NCBI GenBank assembly: GCA_022579005.1
Contig: MU401573.1
Coordinates: 49,663 to 113,662 of the forward strand
Direction of reading: 5' to 3'
Source of the DNA: Poronia punctata
Lineage: Eukaryota > Ascomycota > Sordariomycetes > Xylariales > Xylariaceae
DNA: 64,000 nt
Shown: in pieces, positions 21,736 through 33,138 of the stretch
Position numbering within the stretch: position 1 is the first letter of the stretch
Layout: each line of letters begins with the position of its first letter
Position numbers and translations under genes: made by a program
The notes under the pieces: model-generated
The model's input: only the letters and a program-made list of their open reading frames with translations
Databases searched by the model: none
What the model was told of the DNA's origin: nothing

Positions 21736-23520
21736 ATGGCCGTTCTCTCTCTACTTCTTTGGGGATGTCTGTTATTACCAGTGGCGGTAGCTTCGCAGAC
21801 GGCGCAGCACCTTTACCGAAACTACTGCATCGCGAGCAAGATTGGTGTCCGTTTCCATGTCCTCCCCATCAGTCATCTCAACCGTTTCTGGATGCTCGTC
21901 GACCGCGCCGTCCTCGGACACGTGAAGAGAGTCTTTGGCGAAAGCACTTTCACCCGATACAATTGGATGGGATGGGAACTGCCTGACAGGTACTCATCCC
22001 ATCACGAGCTCGGCGACGTTTTCATGCTTGTGACGCCCGGCCGCAACTGGTTATATATCGGACATCCTGACGTCGTGGTTGATGTCGTCCGCAGAAGAGA
22101 CGACTTCCCTCGGTGTGTCGAACTCGGACAGGTTCTCGACGTCTTTGGACCTTCTGTTGGCAGTGTAAGATTTTGTTCCCCCCCCTTCACAGGTGACAAT
22201 ATTTTCACTTGCATATCGAATCATATAACTTACTCGCCATAACAGGTCGAAGGCCAGCGATGGGCAAACCAGAGAAAAATAATGGCATCATGCTTCAATG
22301 AACGATATAACGAGACGGTCTGGTCGGAAAGCATCAGTCAAGCCAACGATATGATCCGATACTGGCTGGCCCGATCGTCCATTCGAACTACTGCCGATGA
22401 GGCCCGTACCTTGTCCCTTGATGTTCTTTGCAAAGTTGGCTTTGGGAAGTCGTTCGGCTTCGAGGGCTCCGAAGAGGCGTCTGGCACGAGCCCCTCGGAG
22501 AGCTACAAGCAAAGTCTACAGCTAATTCTGGAGAATTGTATTCTTATCATCGCCATGGGTCCTCGCTTCTTTACCAGTATGCCATGGCTTCCTCGAAAAT
22601 GGCGCCAGGTCGGAGAAGCCGTGACGGCGTTCCGAAAGTTCATGACCGACATGTATGAAGACGAGAAGAGGAGGGTCTCCTCTGGCACATCATCCGCCGC
22701 AGGTACTCGCACATTCTTGTCGTCGTTGGCCAAAGCATCACTTAATGCCAAAGATGGCGAGGGCCTTACCGAACAAGAGATTTACGGCAACATATTCGTC
22801 ATCAACTTTGCCGGCCACGATACTTCGGCACACGTTTTCACCTTTGCCGTGTATTTCCTCGCCGCCAACCCGCAAGTACAGGACTGGTTGTCGGAAGAGC
22901 TGAAACAGGTACTCGGGGACTCGTCACCGGACCAGTGGGACTACTACGCACAATTCCCTCGTCTCAAGCGTTGCCTGGCCGTGTTGTATGAGACCATTCG
23001 TCTCTATACCCCTGTTCCCGTCACCAAGTGGACAAAAGACAAAACACAAACATTAGTCGTCGGCGACAAGTCCCTTGTTCTGCCACCGAACACCATGATG
23101 TGCCTGGCTTACTCCTCTCTACAAACCGATCCCAGATGGTGGGGTGAAGACTCGCTGACCTGGCGGCCTTCTCGTTTCATCCGGTCCTCTACCAAGTCCA
23201 ATCAGGAGGTCCACAACCCTCAGTGTCCCAATACCTCTTCCCCGGAAGAGGAGTTCATCGAGCCAAGGCGTGGAACATTTGTCGGCTGGTCCGAAGGCAC
23301 CCGCGATTGTCCCGGGCGTAAGTTCTCCCAGGTCGAGTTTGTTGCAACTGTGGCGTCGCTCTTCCGCGACCATACGGTCGCCCCCGTGCCGCTCAAGGGC
23401 GAAACAGATGAGATGTCGCGTCAACGTGTGCTTGACTTGATCAAGAACGACTCGGGCATGGTTCTGTTGCAACAAATGCTGCATCCGGAGAGAGCACCCC
23501 TTGTCTGGCGTAAAAGGTAA
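21736..23520 (+). CDS. Cytochrome P450 monooxygenase
   Basis: Heme-thiolate monooxygenase, most likely membrane-anchored in the ER with its reductase; substrate unknown. Exons are 21736-22164 and 22246-23520 with an 81-nt GTAAGA...ACAG intron joining GPSVGS to VEGQRWANQRK (C-helix). The product has 567 residues. The ATG at 21736 starts a hydrophobic anchor (MAVLSLLLWGCLLLPVAVA). I-helix FAGHDTSA has the AGxDT motif at 332-336; K-helix ETIR is at 392-395. The heme loop is FVGWSEGTRDCPGRKF with ligand Cys498; the usual first Phe of FxxGxRxCxG is Trp491. A Ser/Pro/Glu-rich insertion (about 459-482) precedes it. It stands beside a P450 relic and a beta-lactamase-like gene; no polyketide or peptide synthase is nearby. 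Confidence 0.95.
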
Positions 23521-23811
23521 ATCAACTGTGACAGTGATAGTAGGAGTTGCTCCCCTTAGGACGAGTGGTTTACTCACGCTTCCGTGGGGGAAAGATGCCT
23601 TTAATATTCCTTAAACATGTTGGGTCTTGTTCCGTTGCGTGTAATTTTTAATCATTTTCACACTCTGTAAATCAGAAAAATAATATCGTTGACAATAATA
23701 AAAGATAATGAGTTATAAACAGCAGTGACAAGGCCACTACCCTCGCTTCCATAACCTCCTAGGATCTTGTTATAGGCCGTGGCATGTAAAACAGCAAAAG
23801 GGGCGGGTGAG

Positions 23812-23889
23812 GAAATATATACCCCACGTCCCCTGAGAAAAAAGAAAAAAAGACAACCATTTCAGATTGTAATCAGATGATGCTGTAAC
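23812..23889. repeat. Direct repeat copy of the tRNA-Gly 3' flank (right copy)
   Basis: Counterpart of 20893-20976. In this copy the repeat continues into an intact tRNA gene. The two copies enclose the P450 relic and the intact P450, about 2.9 kb apart in direct orientation. Confidence 0.65.
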
Positions 23890-23952
23890 GGCGAATCGAA
23901 CGCCGGTCTCAAGCTTGGAAGGCTAGAATGATAACCACTACACTACTACAGC
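23882..23952 (-). tRNA. tRNA-Gly (anticodon UCC)
   Basis: The minus strand folds as a 71-nt cloverleaf. Acceptor GCTGTAG pairs with TTACAGC (one G-T), the D stem is GTG/CAT, the anticodon stem CTAGC/GCTTG has one T-T mismatch, and the loop CTTCCAA gives anticodon TCC. The T stem CGGCG/CGCCG is perfect around TTCGATT. A box (TAGTGTAGTGGTTATCA) and B box (GCGTTCGATTC) are recognisable. A T-rich run follows downstream on the minus strand (about 23840-23856), fitting an RNA polymerase III terminator. There is no intron. The anticodon-stem mismatch could mean a diverging copy. Confidence 0.85.
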
Positions 23953-24717
23953 TTATGTATCAACTGAGTTATTGCAGCTCTTATACCGACCACTCACGTC
24001 GGATTGGAAGCATTTGGTAAGGTAATTAATTGATATTCGTGGTTTTTAATACGGCATTTATTGTCAGGCGCACAGAGTCCAGATAGGTGACGACGCCTGT
24101 ATCAATGCCCAATGACGATCCGGGCCTAACGTCCCAGTCTCGGAATTCTAGCTAGTCTGTGGCTTGGTCCTATGGCGTACAAGGATAAATATACAGGCTT
24201 CAGCCACATCAAGTCAGTCAGTCCCCTGTAGGTAACGCCTACACAGGCACGGTATCAATTCACAATTTCAAGAGAATTAGCCTATTCAGGGTAATTTTCC
24301 TGCCTCTTCTGCTTTTCCAACGTCGTATATCAATTTCGGAGCGGAAAGAAGTATTTATCGAATACGGGAAGATGTCCAGTAAAGGCGCGCGAGCTGGACC
24401 GCCGACGGTTAATCTGTAAACCTTACCCGGACACGGACCAGATGTTATCCCGGGTCAGTTTAGGTTGGGTTAGAAAAGGGAGGGTAGTAGATGTGACCCG
24501 TTCAGAAATTAAGGGACGTCGTAATCATGGATTAGCTGGCAGTTGGACACGGTTGTTGATGATGTGTCGGATTCCGAAAACTTGAGCAGAGTCCAGACAC
24601 ATTATTTGAAAGATTTATAATTTGTTGCGTGCTTGCCATGGTTAGATGATGCCATTCATTGCTTGCATCCGATTCCAAAGCTCATACTGGACTTGTCGCC
24701 ATTTGGACGCTGTGATA
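23953..24717. other. Intergenic, no supported gene
   Basis: Promoter side of the beta-lactamase-like gene. A frame is open upstream of 24718, but the ATG at 24646 would put a non-signal leader before an evident signal peptide, so 24718 is preferred as start. Confidence 0.55.
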
Positions 24718-26729
24718 ATGCTGCGCATTCTACCTCTGCTTATAGCCCTCCAAGCGATAACATCATACGCAAAGTTGAATTGTCCACTCTACGGCCTCGG
24801 CTACCCTAAACCGGAAAACTTATTCGAATACTCGGGCATCGAGGATGCAGCGGCCGCGTTGGATTCGGTCTTTGAGGAGAAAATTGATAATGCCAATAAT
24901 ACCGGATCGGATCGGTTCTCGTACTCGGTCGAGGTCTTTGCTGCAAATGAGGACAAGCCATTGTGGACTCACTACTGGACGGCTAAAAATTTGGCTACCA
25001 TGAATACCACGGGGATCAAGAAAATCGACGGCAATACCGTCTACCGCATGGGCAGTCTAACCAAGGTGTTTACCATACTTACCTTCCTTGCCGAGGTGGG
25101 AGATTCGTCATGGAATGAACCAGTAGCGAATTACATCCCTGAGATTGCGGCCATGATGGAGGACGGGTCGGATAACTCGCATTCCCTAACCAGGCCGGAT
25201 TGGGGCTCGATCACCATTGGTTCATTAGCAAGCCAGATTTCAGGATTGATGAGAGATTGTGAGTATGGTGGTTTTTCCGGATACGGGCAACGGAGACTGG
25301 CTAATGATAGTCAGACTCTCTACTCGGAGAGCTCACACAGACCTTCAAAAATCCGAGCCAGGCCATCGCCCTTGGTTTGCCGGCCCTCGACGAAGTGGAC
25401 ATTCCGCCTTGCGGCGATGTTCCAGTGTGCAATAGAACTCGTATGTGCATCACCTAGAGTTGCATTACCCAGGCAGTTAGTCTGATACACGGACCTGTTG
25501 ATGCGCAGAGTTTTTCGAGGGGCTCAAGAAGCTCCCGCCCGCCTTTTCCCCGTTCGTGACGCCGACTTATTCGGACATCGGATATACACTCCTCGGGTAT
25601 GCGCTAGAGCAGATGACGGGCAGGACGTTCCAAGAGTCTTTCGAGGAGAAAATTGTCAAACCCTTAAATCTCAGCCATACCTTCTATAAAACGCCAAACG
25701 ATTCCCTGGGCGTCATCCCCGGAGGTAGATACCTCACAAGCTGGGCATTTGACATGGGCCGCGAATCTCCGTAAGAGACTGTTACTCTCGCATATTTGGG
25801 CTGTTGAGTCGGTAACTGACTGATGGTCCAGCACTGGGAACATCTACTCCTCCTCTTCAGACCTATCTACCCTGGGTAGAGCAATTCTAAAGTCTTCTTT
25901 GATGCCTTGGCCGGTGACGCGGCGCTGGCTCAGGCCTGTAACATTCAGCTCTGACCCCGTCTCGTCGGTGGGAAGCCCTTGGGGCGTTCGGAGGATAGAA
26001 ATGCCCGGCGGTAGGTATCCAAGCTGTCTACTCCTTGTTTCGAAGTCTTGTAAGCTGATATCAGGTGCAGATTCGATGTATCAATTTGCGACGACGTTTA
26101 ACAAGCTTGGAAGCATCGGCAAGTATAGTGCACTATTAGCAATCATACCAGACTTCAACATAGGGTTCTCCGTCATGGCGGCAGGGAATGTCCCACCAAG
26201 TCTTGTGCTAGACATCGCTGACACGTTATCTGACACCTATCTGCCAACAATGCTAGGGGTAGCTCGCGTACAGGCCAACAGTACTTACGGGGGAACTTAC
26301 ACCAGCACTGATGAAAATCTCAACTCGACCATGGCAATATCAGGCGATGAAACGAGGCCGGGCCTGGGTGTGGGACCATGGATCAGCAACGGTACAAACC
26401 TCATGTATCTCGCCGTCGCACTCAGCCAGAACATTAGCAGCGAGTACTGGGACAAGATTAAGCCGAGCATCAGGTTATATCCTACCGGTCTATGGGACGC
26501 AACCGACGACGGTGGCCGACGTGTTGGCTTCAAAGCCACCTTTGAGGACCTCAGTCTCCCGAACGCATCTCGTCCCTTTAGCACGGACTGCGCTACTTGG
26601 ATCAGTATGTCTGGAGTCGTATACGGATCGCAACCGCTTGACGAGTTCATCTTTGACTTTGACGCTAATGGAACGGTTGTGGCGGTGGAGAATGCGGCGT
26701 TACGAAACCGGTTGGCGAAGACGTCCTGA
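24718..26729 (+). CDS. Secreted beta-lactamase/transpeptidase-like serine hydrolase
   Basis: Member of the class C beta-lactamase / LACTB fold family; fungal members act as esterases or amidases, some in secondary metabolism. Exons read as 24718-25258, 25315-25440, 25509-25770, 25832-26010 and 26071-26729, giving 588 residues. The last intron is uncertain: AG at 26064 or 26070 both keep the frame. The signal peptide is MLRILPLLIALQAITSYA. The nucleophile motif is S113-L-T-K116 (YRMGSLTKVFT). The second motif is Y243-S-D (PTYSDIGYTLLGYALEQMTG), where many relatives have YSN. The third block is EMPGG before YQFATTF. The N-terminal CPLYGLGYP and the C-terminal beta-rich domain (STYGGTYTS) are usual for the fungal secreted group. 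Several N-x-S/T glycosylation sites occur. Confidence 0.9.
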
Positions 26730-27621
26730 CTCCTGAGGTCGGTTGTGCAATTCCTACGCTACCTTAGTAAGTAGGTAAATGTACTTATAGGCAGCAGAAT
26801 GTATTTTCTCGAGGAATCGCTTCTACACTGTGAATATGTGTTTGTGGGCTACAATGCCTTCCAGTGTGCTTGAGAGGTGTTTATGGGTGTACAACAAACG
26901 TAGTCCGCTAGTGGCAATGCATGATGGCCATTAAGGACTTACGGGTGCCTCGTGTAGATAGCGCTTTCCATCTAATTGCAAACTCCACGTGGCGATATTA
27001 AAAATTCCATCATTTTTTTCCAGAAGATGCGTTTGGAAGACTCGAGATATATCAAAGCCTTGAACGAAGCCTCTTAAACCCACTGCCCGTGCAACTAAAG
27101 TCAATAGCATATAGGCTACTAGCGAAAACGGCGAGTGGAAATCAATTCACCTGACGTGTGTAACTTCTCTTTTAATATTCAGAAAGAACAAGCCATCGTG
27201 CAAGAGCGCAATGGAATCGACCTATCCAGGGAAGCTTCCGTCCAGCTTGACAGAACATTGAAGTGGAAGTGGAGGACGTCGAACCACTAACCATGCTTGT
27301 TAGTCACTCGCTCTCCGTTTCTTCCTCGTCTATTTCTTGAGCCACACATCTTCTCAACTACCTCAGCATCACAAACAGGAGAACTTATACCCTGGTTCAT
27401 CCAGAAGTCTTAGCAATTGAAGATTCTCAATTTCTAGGTTAAATAACTCTTCCATGAACAAAAATCATAGAAGAGGGCTGATGTGACCAACCAGGTAGGT
27501 TAGGTACAAATCATCATTCCACAACACAAGGGAGAAAAAATACCTAATAGCCTTATACACCACCTCTCTCTTCTTATATACGTAGAGTAGACTACCTATC
27601 TCATCCAAAAGGGGTATGAAT
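26730..27621. other. Intergenic between convergent genes
   Basis: No exon is supported. It is the shared 3' region of the beta-lactamase-like gene and the Dabb gene, with TAGGTA-type short repeats. Confidence 0.55.
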
Positions 27622-28140
27622 CTAGAAACTATAATCAAACACAACAATCTTCTCCATCAAATCAATAATCGTACCGACGAACCCACTATGCGCCTCGTCT
27701 TTCTTGACGTAGTAATCCCTATCTTCCACGGATTCGAATACTACCACAAACGCGTACTGGAAGCCGTCCTTGTGGATTTTTATGTATGTGTTAGTAAGTA
27801 TGTAGGAAGGGGAGAAAAAAAAGGGGGGAAAGGTAGGTAAGGTAAGTTACCTCGTAACCCTCGATTGAATTACTCGGTCCACCGGTTAAGCTTTGGATAT
27901 AAGGTTTCCCGGTATCGGATTTGATGCATTTCTCTTTGAGGGCGAGCATGTTTTTGTATGCCTTTTTGTTTATAAATCAGTTTTTGGTACTCAGGTAGGT
28001 GAGGTGAGGTGAGGTGAGGTGGATCGGTAGGGGGAAGGGATGGGGATCGAGGGATGGAGGGGGGGGCGGTATACATTTTCGACATCTTCAGTTGTGACGA
28101 GGGGTTTGAATTTGAATAGGACTATGTGGTTGACGGGCAT
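27622..28140 (-). CDS. Dabb (stress-responsive A/B barrel) domain protein
   Basis: Small dimeric alpha-beta barrel protein; members include stress proteins and cyclases, and this one's activity is unknown. Three phase-0 exons are 28075-28140 (22 codons), 27851-27961 (37 codons) and 27622-27768 (48 codons plus stop), giving 107 residues. Exon 1 gives MPVNHIVLFKFKPLVTTEDVEN with the strand-1 His and Lys-rich strand of the fold. Exon 2 gives MLALKEKCIKSDTGKPYI then SLTGG. Exon 3 gives the core FVVVFESVEDRDYYVKKDEAH then FV. Donors are GTATAC and GTAACT; acceptors are AAAAAG and CACAAG. Intron 1 carries a GGTGA microsatellite, seen on the plus strand at about 27996-28020. Domain order and length match the family exactly. 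Confidence 0.93.
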
Positions 28141-29654
28141 GATGATGGTTTGCTTGCTTTTATTGTTTGTATTTGATACTTGGTTTCTTCTGATTACGAG
28201 AAATTGAGAATAGTAGTATGTTTTTTTGATGTGCGATCCTGATTATACATGTAGTCTATCTATCTAGGTACGTGTATATAGAAGAAAATGAGGGGTCAAT
28301 TGGAGTATGTAGGGGACCATCTGAGAACCCCTCATCTCAATTACGTATTACTAATGTGGGAGCTTTGGCGGGGTAGGTAGCACGGGCAAGAGAAGACAAG
28401 CTTTGGAAGTTTCACGATGTCGCGATGTGATGGTTTAATAGAGATGTATCCATTGAAAAATGATAGTATCCTGTTGCATTCAAATACGCGTTCAAAAATA
28501 ATACTTGGGATTTCATTCTGTGAAAAATATGCGTATTTACACATGATGTAGGTAAAGTAGGTATCTAGACCCTCCTTCACATCTACAAGTCCCTTATACT
28601 AGCGCCCGTCTCTAAATAGCATCATACCGCAGAGACGCCAACGAAATAAATACCTACCACTATCTATACTTTCCCTACTAAACAACTAAATCTTCAAAGT
28701 ACCTATTTAAGATATGCGCCCGGCATATTTCCAAGTTTAAATATATTACTGCTCGCTCCTATCGTCTCATTCTTGCGCCTGCAGCAACATGAAAATAAAA
28801 TTCTGCTGCGTGCTATTCAGATCTTCGGAAAAGTCAAGAAAGCTAAGTAATACCAACCATACCATATCATTTGTCAAGCTGACAGGGGTTGGGGGTTGGG
28901 GGGGATGTAGCTGTTTTGTGTAAGTGAGCTGTGGTTTGCGTGTAGTGATTATCAGCCTACCTCTTTATCTCCCAAGACTTGTGAAGGTGCCGGAATGAGT
29001 ACTCGTATTGTATGCTAGAGCAGGTCGACTTTGGGTGAGTTTCGCGATTTAGTAAACTACATAGATTTGTAGGCAGGTGGGTATTGCCCACTCAACAGAA
29101 GATTATACCAGACCTGGCCGTTCTCCTCCAGATGGCAGAGGATATAGACTCTTACCTTGCCCCAAAATCTTTCACCTCTACAAGTTCAGACATTGGATAT
29201 ACATACTTTTTAATCACGCTTATTATAGAACTTATGCATTGAAGAATGATGCTGTGTATAGACTACTGTCGCTACATCATACTTGGGGGTGTGTGCTCTA
29301 GTCCAGAAGGTCCGATATACTCTTGTTAGAGTAAACAAGTAATAGACCTCTATCCGTAACGCCTGACCCGCTTCCCTTCCCTCTCATCCGATTCATCGTC
29401 CCATGTACATTGCGTTGAGAATCCCACGATTGTGGACAAATGATGACGCGCGGACAAGTACCACTCACTCCGTAGAGTTCAGGTTTGAAAACAACAAGCC
29501 AAGGGGTCTGGAAGACCAGATGACCCTCCCGCATCAAAACACTCAAACAGCGCTGTCGCATATACTGGGTACAGGGTATAGGCTATGTGCACCAATCAAC
29601 AACAAGAAACGACAACGACAACGACCCGCAAGCCTTTCATCCAATCTGACTACC
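28141..29654. other. Intergenic, no supported gene
   Basis: About 1.5 kb of moderately AT-rich DNA between two minus-strand genes. No exon is supported; open frames here have no recognisable domain. Confidence 0.55.
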
Positions 29655-32092
29655 TCAGTAGTCCTCGGGACGTGCAAGATATTTGGACCGAAAGCTATTA
29701 TAGCCCAGAGCAGGTCGGTTTCCTCCTCTCTTGGACATGGCATCTTCTTTGTTGCCATTGCTCTCACCACCGGCCAGCTTCTCAGATGGCATGTGCTGTT
29801 TGGCTCCATACTGGACCATCTCCTCGTTGGCAACGCTTTCAAAACCAGCTGGTGTTTCAGTAGACACAGCGGGCGTATTCATATGACCTCCCTCCTCTTT
29901 GGGCTTGATAGAGGCAGCTTGGTTGTTGCCCAGAGTTGCAGCTTTATTCTGCCCATTGAGAGCAGATTGACGAGGTCTAGCGTGAGGGGGGATCCAGTCC
30001 GTCACAGTCGTCGATTCGTTCTTCTTGTCCTGGAGAACGGGTCGGCGTGGCTCTGGTTTTCTCAAGTGGGGAGCTAACCAGCCAGCGGTAGTCGACGCTT
30101 CATTCGCTTTGTGCTGAACCGGGGCCTGGGGATGTTCAGGTTTTCGCAAATGAGGAAGAACCTCGACCTTATTGACCTTCTGTCTCAAATGTGGGGGCAG
30201 GTAGTAATTGATTGTCTGAGGCCGCTTCGTGTTGACAGGTGGCTTGCTTTCCACCTTTGCGACCTCGTTCGCCTTCTTCTGGACATCATTTCCTCGGCCG
30301 CCAGCACGGTCGTACACTTCGTGCTTCTGAAGTTGGACATCCATCGCTCCATCGGAAATGGTCACAGATTCGATCCACTTGCTGATGAAGGCGCAGCCAT
30401 CATCAGCCTTACGATCAGCTGGGTTGGCATCTCTGATCATATTATCTCTGCGGTTGCCAATGATGACCATCGGCGCCCCAGTCAAGGTATCTTTAATTAC
30501 CTCCACGTGGTAAGATTTCTGACCGTCAGATGGTTCGATTGGTCGTCGCGGACTCAACCAAGCGTTCCGGGCTGCGATTGATTCTGGCTCCGGTGACTGG
30601 AGGGTTGATTTGAGAGCAACCAGCGAGAGGACGAAGACGGGCTGTATTCTCGGTCAGCTAAATCTTACACGCCAGTTGATGTTGGGGTATCTTACAGCTG
30701 AAGACGCCGTTGAGGTCCTTAGCGCCGTCACTTTGGTCGGGCATTCTGACCAGGTTGGCTTAGGCTCGACAAATTCTTTAGCTGGCTTCGCATTGAGGTT
30801 GCCATGGAAAATCTCTTTCCAAATGGCATCATCGGGGTCAGCCCCCAGGCCGGCCTTGGGCTTTCGAAGCGAAGTAGGCATCCTGTTCATTTAGTCAATT
30901 AGCATGAGAAAGAATATCAACATGGTATAAATCAAGCCATAGACAGTGTGCGCAAAGGGGGAAACGGAAGGAAGGACAGGTGAAAAGGGGTATAATACGA
31001 AAAGTGGAGCAACAGAGGAAGGAAGAAGGTGAGAAAGGGGTAAATGGGAAAATAGGGAAAGGGGGTGGGAGACAAGCCACAAAGGGGCAAAGAAGAGTAA
31101 AGTAAGAAACGGAAAACAGGATTGGATTGTAGGGCGACTTACCATCCCAAATGCTTGGTTCGGGCGTGAGGATTATTCGGGTCGGGGCCTAGGCATTGGC
31201 CTTCCTTCCACTCTGCATGGCCATTGGCTTTGGAGAACTTCTTCAGAAGCTTGTAGCCGAGCTGATAGATAGCGGTGAGCTTCTCATTCTCCCGGTTGTC
31301 AAGATCGTAAGCGATAGTCGGTCGCTTTGCCTCAATCTTATTGAAATCGCCGCTGTTGAGGAGATACTCGTCGTGAACAGCTCGAGTCACTCCCTGGGCT
31401 GGGAAAACTTTCTTTCCTCGCAATGCGTCTTCGGTGACCATTTCCCAACGGAAGTAATTTACTTCCCTTGCTGGATTACCGGACTTGGTTACATAGGTGG
31501 GCCGCACGTGGAGCCCGTCGGTGTCCTTCATACAGGCTTCCTCGTGCCAGTATGCATCTCCGTCGGGGTCGTCAATTGTTGCGAGCTCATGTCGCCAGCG
31601 AGCATAGTGAAGAGTGCCGACCGGGGGTTCGTTTGAGCCCCTTTTTCCGGGACCGGGGCCGTAAAAGCGAAGGGGCGTCAAACCTTTGCTATCTTTGCTT
31701 TCCCATGGTCGATGCAAATGCTCCAAGCTCTTTGCATCCTGTCGACGTTTCTCAGGAGGAACTGTGTTTTCGACAATCCACTGTCCCCATCTTGCTGACA
31801 TTGCCTTTTGTTCTTCCTTGGTAATCTCTCTCTGAGGCGTACCTTTGCCATATTTGTTCCTGTCAAATGTGCCCACAGTGGGCAGAGGGGCAGGACCAGC
31901 AGCAGTTTTCGTGGCAGTGTTGGTAGTGAGAGCTCCATTTGGCGCGGAGGGGGCTTGGGCTTGGATTGTCGCGGCAGTGCGCGACGCCCCATTGGTTTCA
32001 AGGGGTGTAGGGGTTGGCTCTCTGGCCGTCACAGACCCGGACCAGGCCGAGGCAGAATCCGCAAGAGTACGCGGACTCCACGGGTCAGACAT
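29655..32092 (-). CDS. Uncharacterised protein with repeated YxPPHLR-like motifs
   Basis: Three exons: 31143-32092, 30696-30882 and 29655-30641, giving 707 residues. Splices are GTAAGT with AACAG (260-nt intron, joins HLGW to MPTSLRKPK) and GTAAGA with TACAG (54 nt). The N-terminal 75 residues are low-complexity Ala/Thr/Pro. Residues 80-320 form a charged, apparently folded region (MSARWGQWIVENTVPPEKRR; HYARWRHELATIDDPDGDAYW). The C-terminal third has four related motifs: YYLPPHLR (525-532), VLPHLRKPE (540-548), WLAPHLRKPE (567-576) and WIPPHARPR (595-603). A YxPPHLR motif is known at the N-terminus of DDX3/Ded1 helicases and reported to contact eIF4E; applying this here is inference. No signal peptide, membrane segment or helicase core is present. 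Its function is not known to me. Confidence 0.75.
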
Positions 32093-33138
32093 TCTGATGA
32101 TTGATAATTGTAGGTATACAGTTTGCGCAATAAAGGATACGCCGCAGTCGCGGGAAAGAGTGTCCTCGACGATGGGATTGATCAAGTGTAAGTGTGGGAT
32201 GGAGGAATTGTGAGCGTCGAGAAGAATTTGGGAAGGAAGGATGGGGAAAAGTGTGGGAGAAAAATTTAGGTCCGCAAATTTTAGGGGCGCTCAAGGGTTT
32301 CTGTTTGAAAGGGTCCCATTGACCCGCGTGCCTTCCGTCAATGTCAATGACATACCTGTGGCATACAAGTTGTCAAGGCAACACAGGGGGATGTACCGGG
32401 ATGCCATTGACCGTCTTAGTGGGCACTTCAGTGCACAATGGTGTTGTAGAGGCACATGTTGAATTGCCATTGAGTTCTGTCGGGTTCTACTATGGCGAAT
32501 CTGTTAACGCATCTTGATCTCAATGGCACACAGTGTGTGGTGTTCAGGGGGATCCTTACCTGCGGGATGCCCAGTGTCGGTGCGGTGAGCTGTAGTGTCC
32601 GGGAGCAACCATGTCCGTGAGTTACAATGTCCGTGAGTTACAATGTCTGTGAGTCACACTGTCTGTAAGGCACAATGCCAGGACAATGGGCGATGGTGAT
32701 ATTGAAGGGAAATGATGTAATAAAGGAGAATGGAAATGTGAATTCATGCATGCTTGTGTATCAAGCAGCATTTTAAAAAAGGTGATAATGGCCATGTAGC
32801 CTTAGGCTAAGGCTGACAATATCCCGGAAGCCCTAGGGCAAGCCGTAGCTACATATGTTGGAATGTAGAATGGCTGCTCTACCAAAAGGATAAAAACGTG
32901 ATATGTAAAGATTAAGAAGAGGGTGCACACATACACATATATATAGGCAGTGGTATTTTGTGCGGCGGCTACACGAGTCACTGGTTGAATATGTAAGCCA
33001 TTGAGCAGTTGGTTTTTCACTCGACGCTTATGTGATTTCCTGACATCTGATCTTTATTGTGTACCTATATATGAGACTACCTAGATCAGGCTACATTGAA
33101 GTACGGCCCCATATACTATGATTACATACACGATTATC
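32093..33138. other. Intergenic with a 16-bp minisatellite
   Basis: Upstream of the YxPPHLR-motif gene and downstream of the sedolisin gene. Apart from the tandem array at 32596-32675 nothing is recognised. Confidence 0.55.
32596..32675. repeat. Tandem array of five 16-bp units
   Basis: Five head-to-tail units around TGTCCGTGAGTTACAA. Units 2 and 3 are identical; units 1, 4 and 5 differ at a few positions (TGTCCGGGAGCAACCA, TGTCTGTGAGTCACAC, TGTCTGTAAGGCACAA). It lies in intergenic DNA. Confidence 0.9.

Noticed and set aside
24646..24717. Upstream ATG for the beta-lactamase-like gene
   Set aside because: It would place a non-hydrophobic leader before a clear signal peptide that begins at the ATG at 24718.
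20672..26729. Secondary-metabolite cluster around the P450 and beta-lactamase-like genes
   Set aside because: No backbone synthase, transporter or cluster regulator is present within the window; adjacency alone is not enough.
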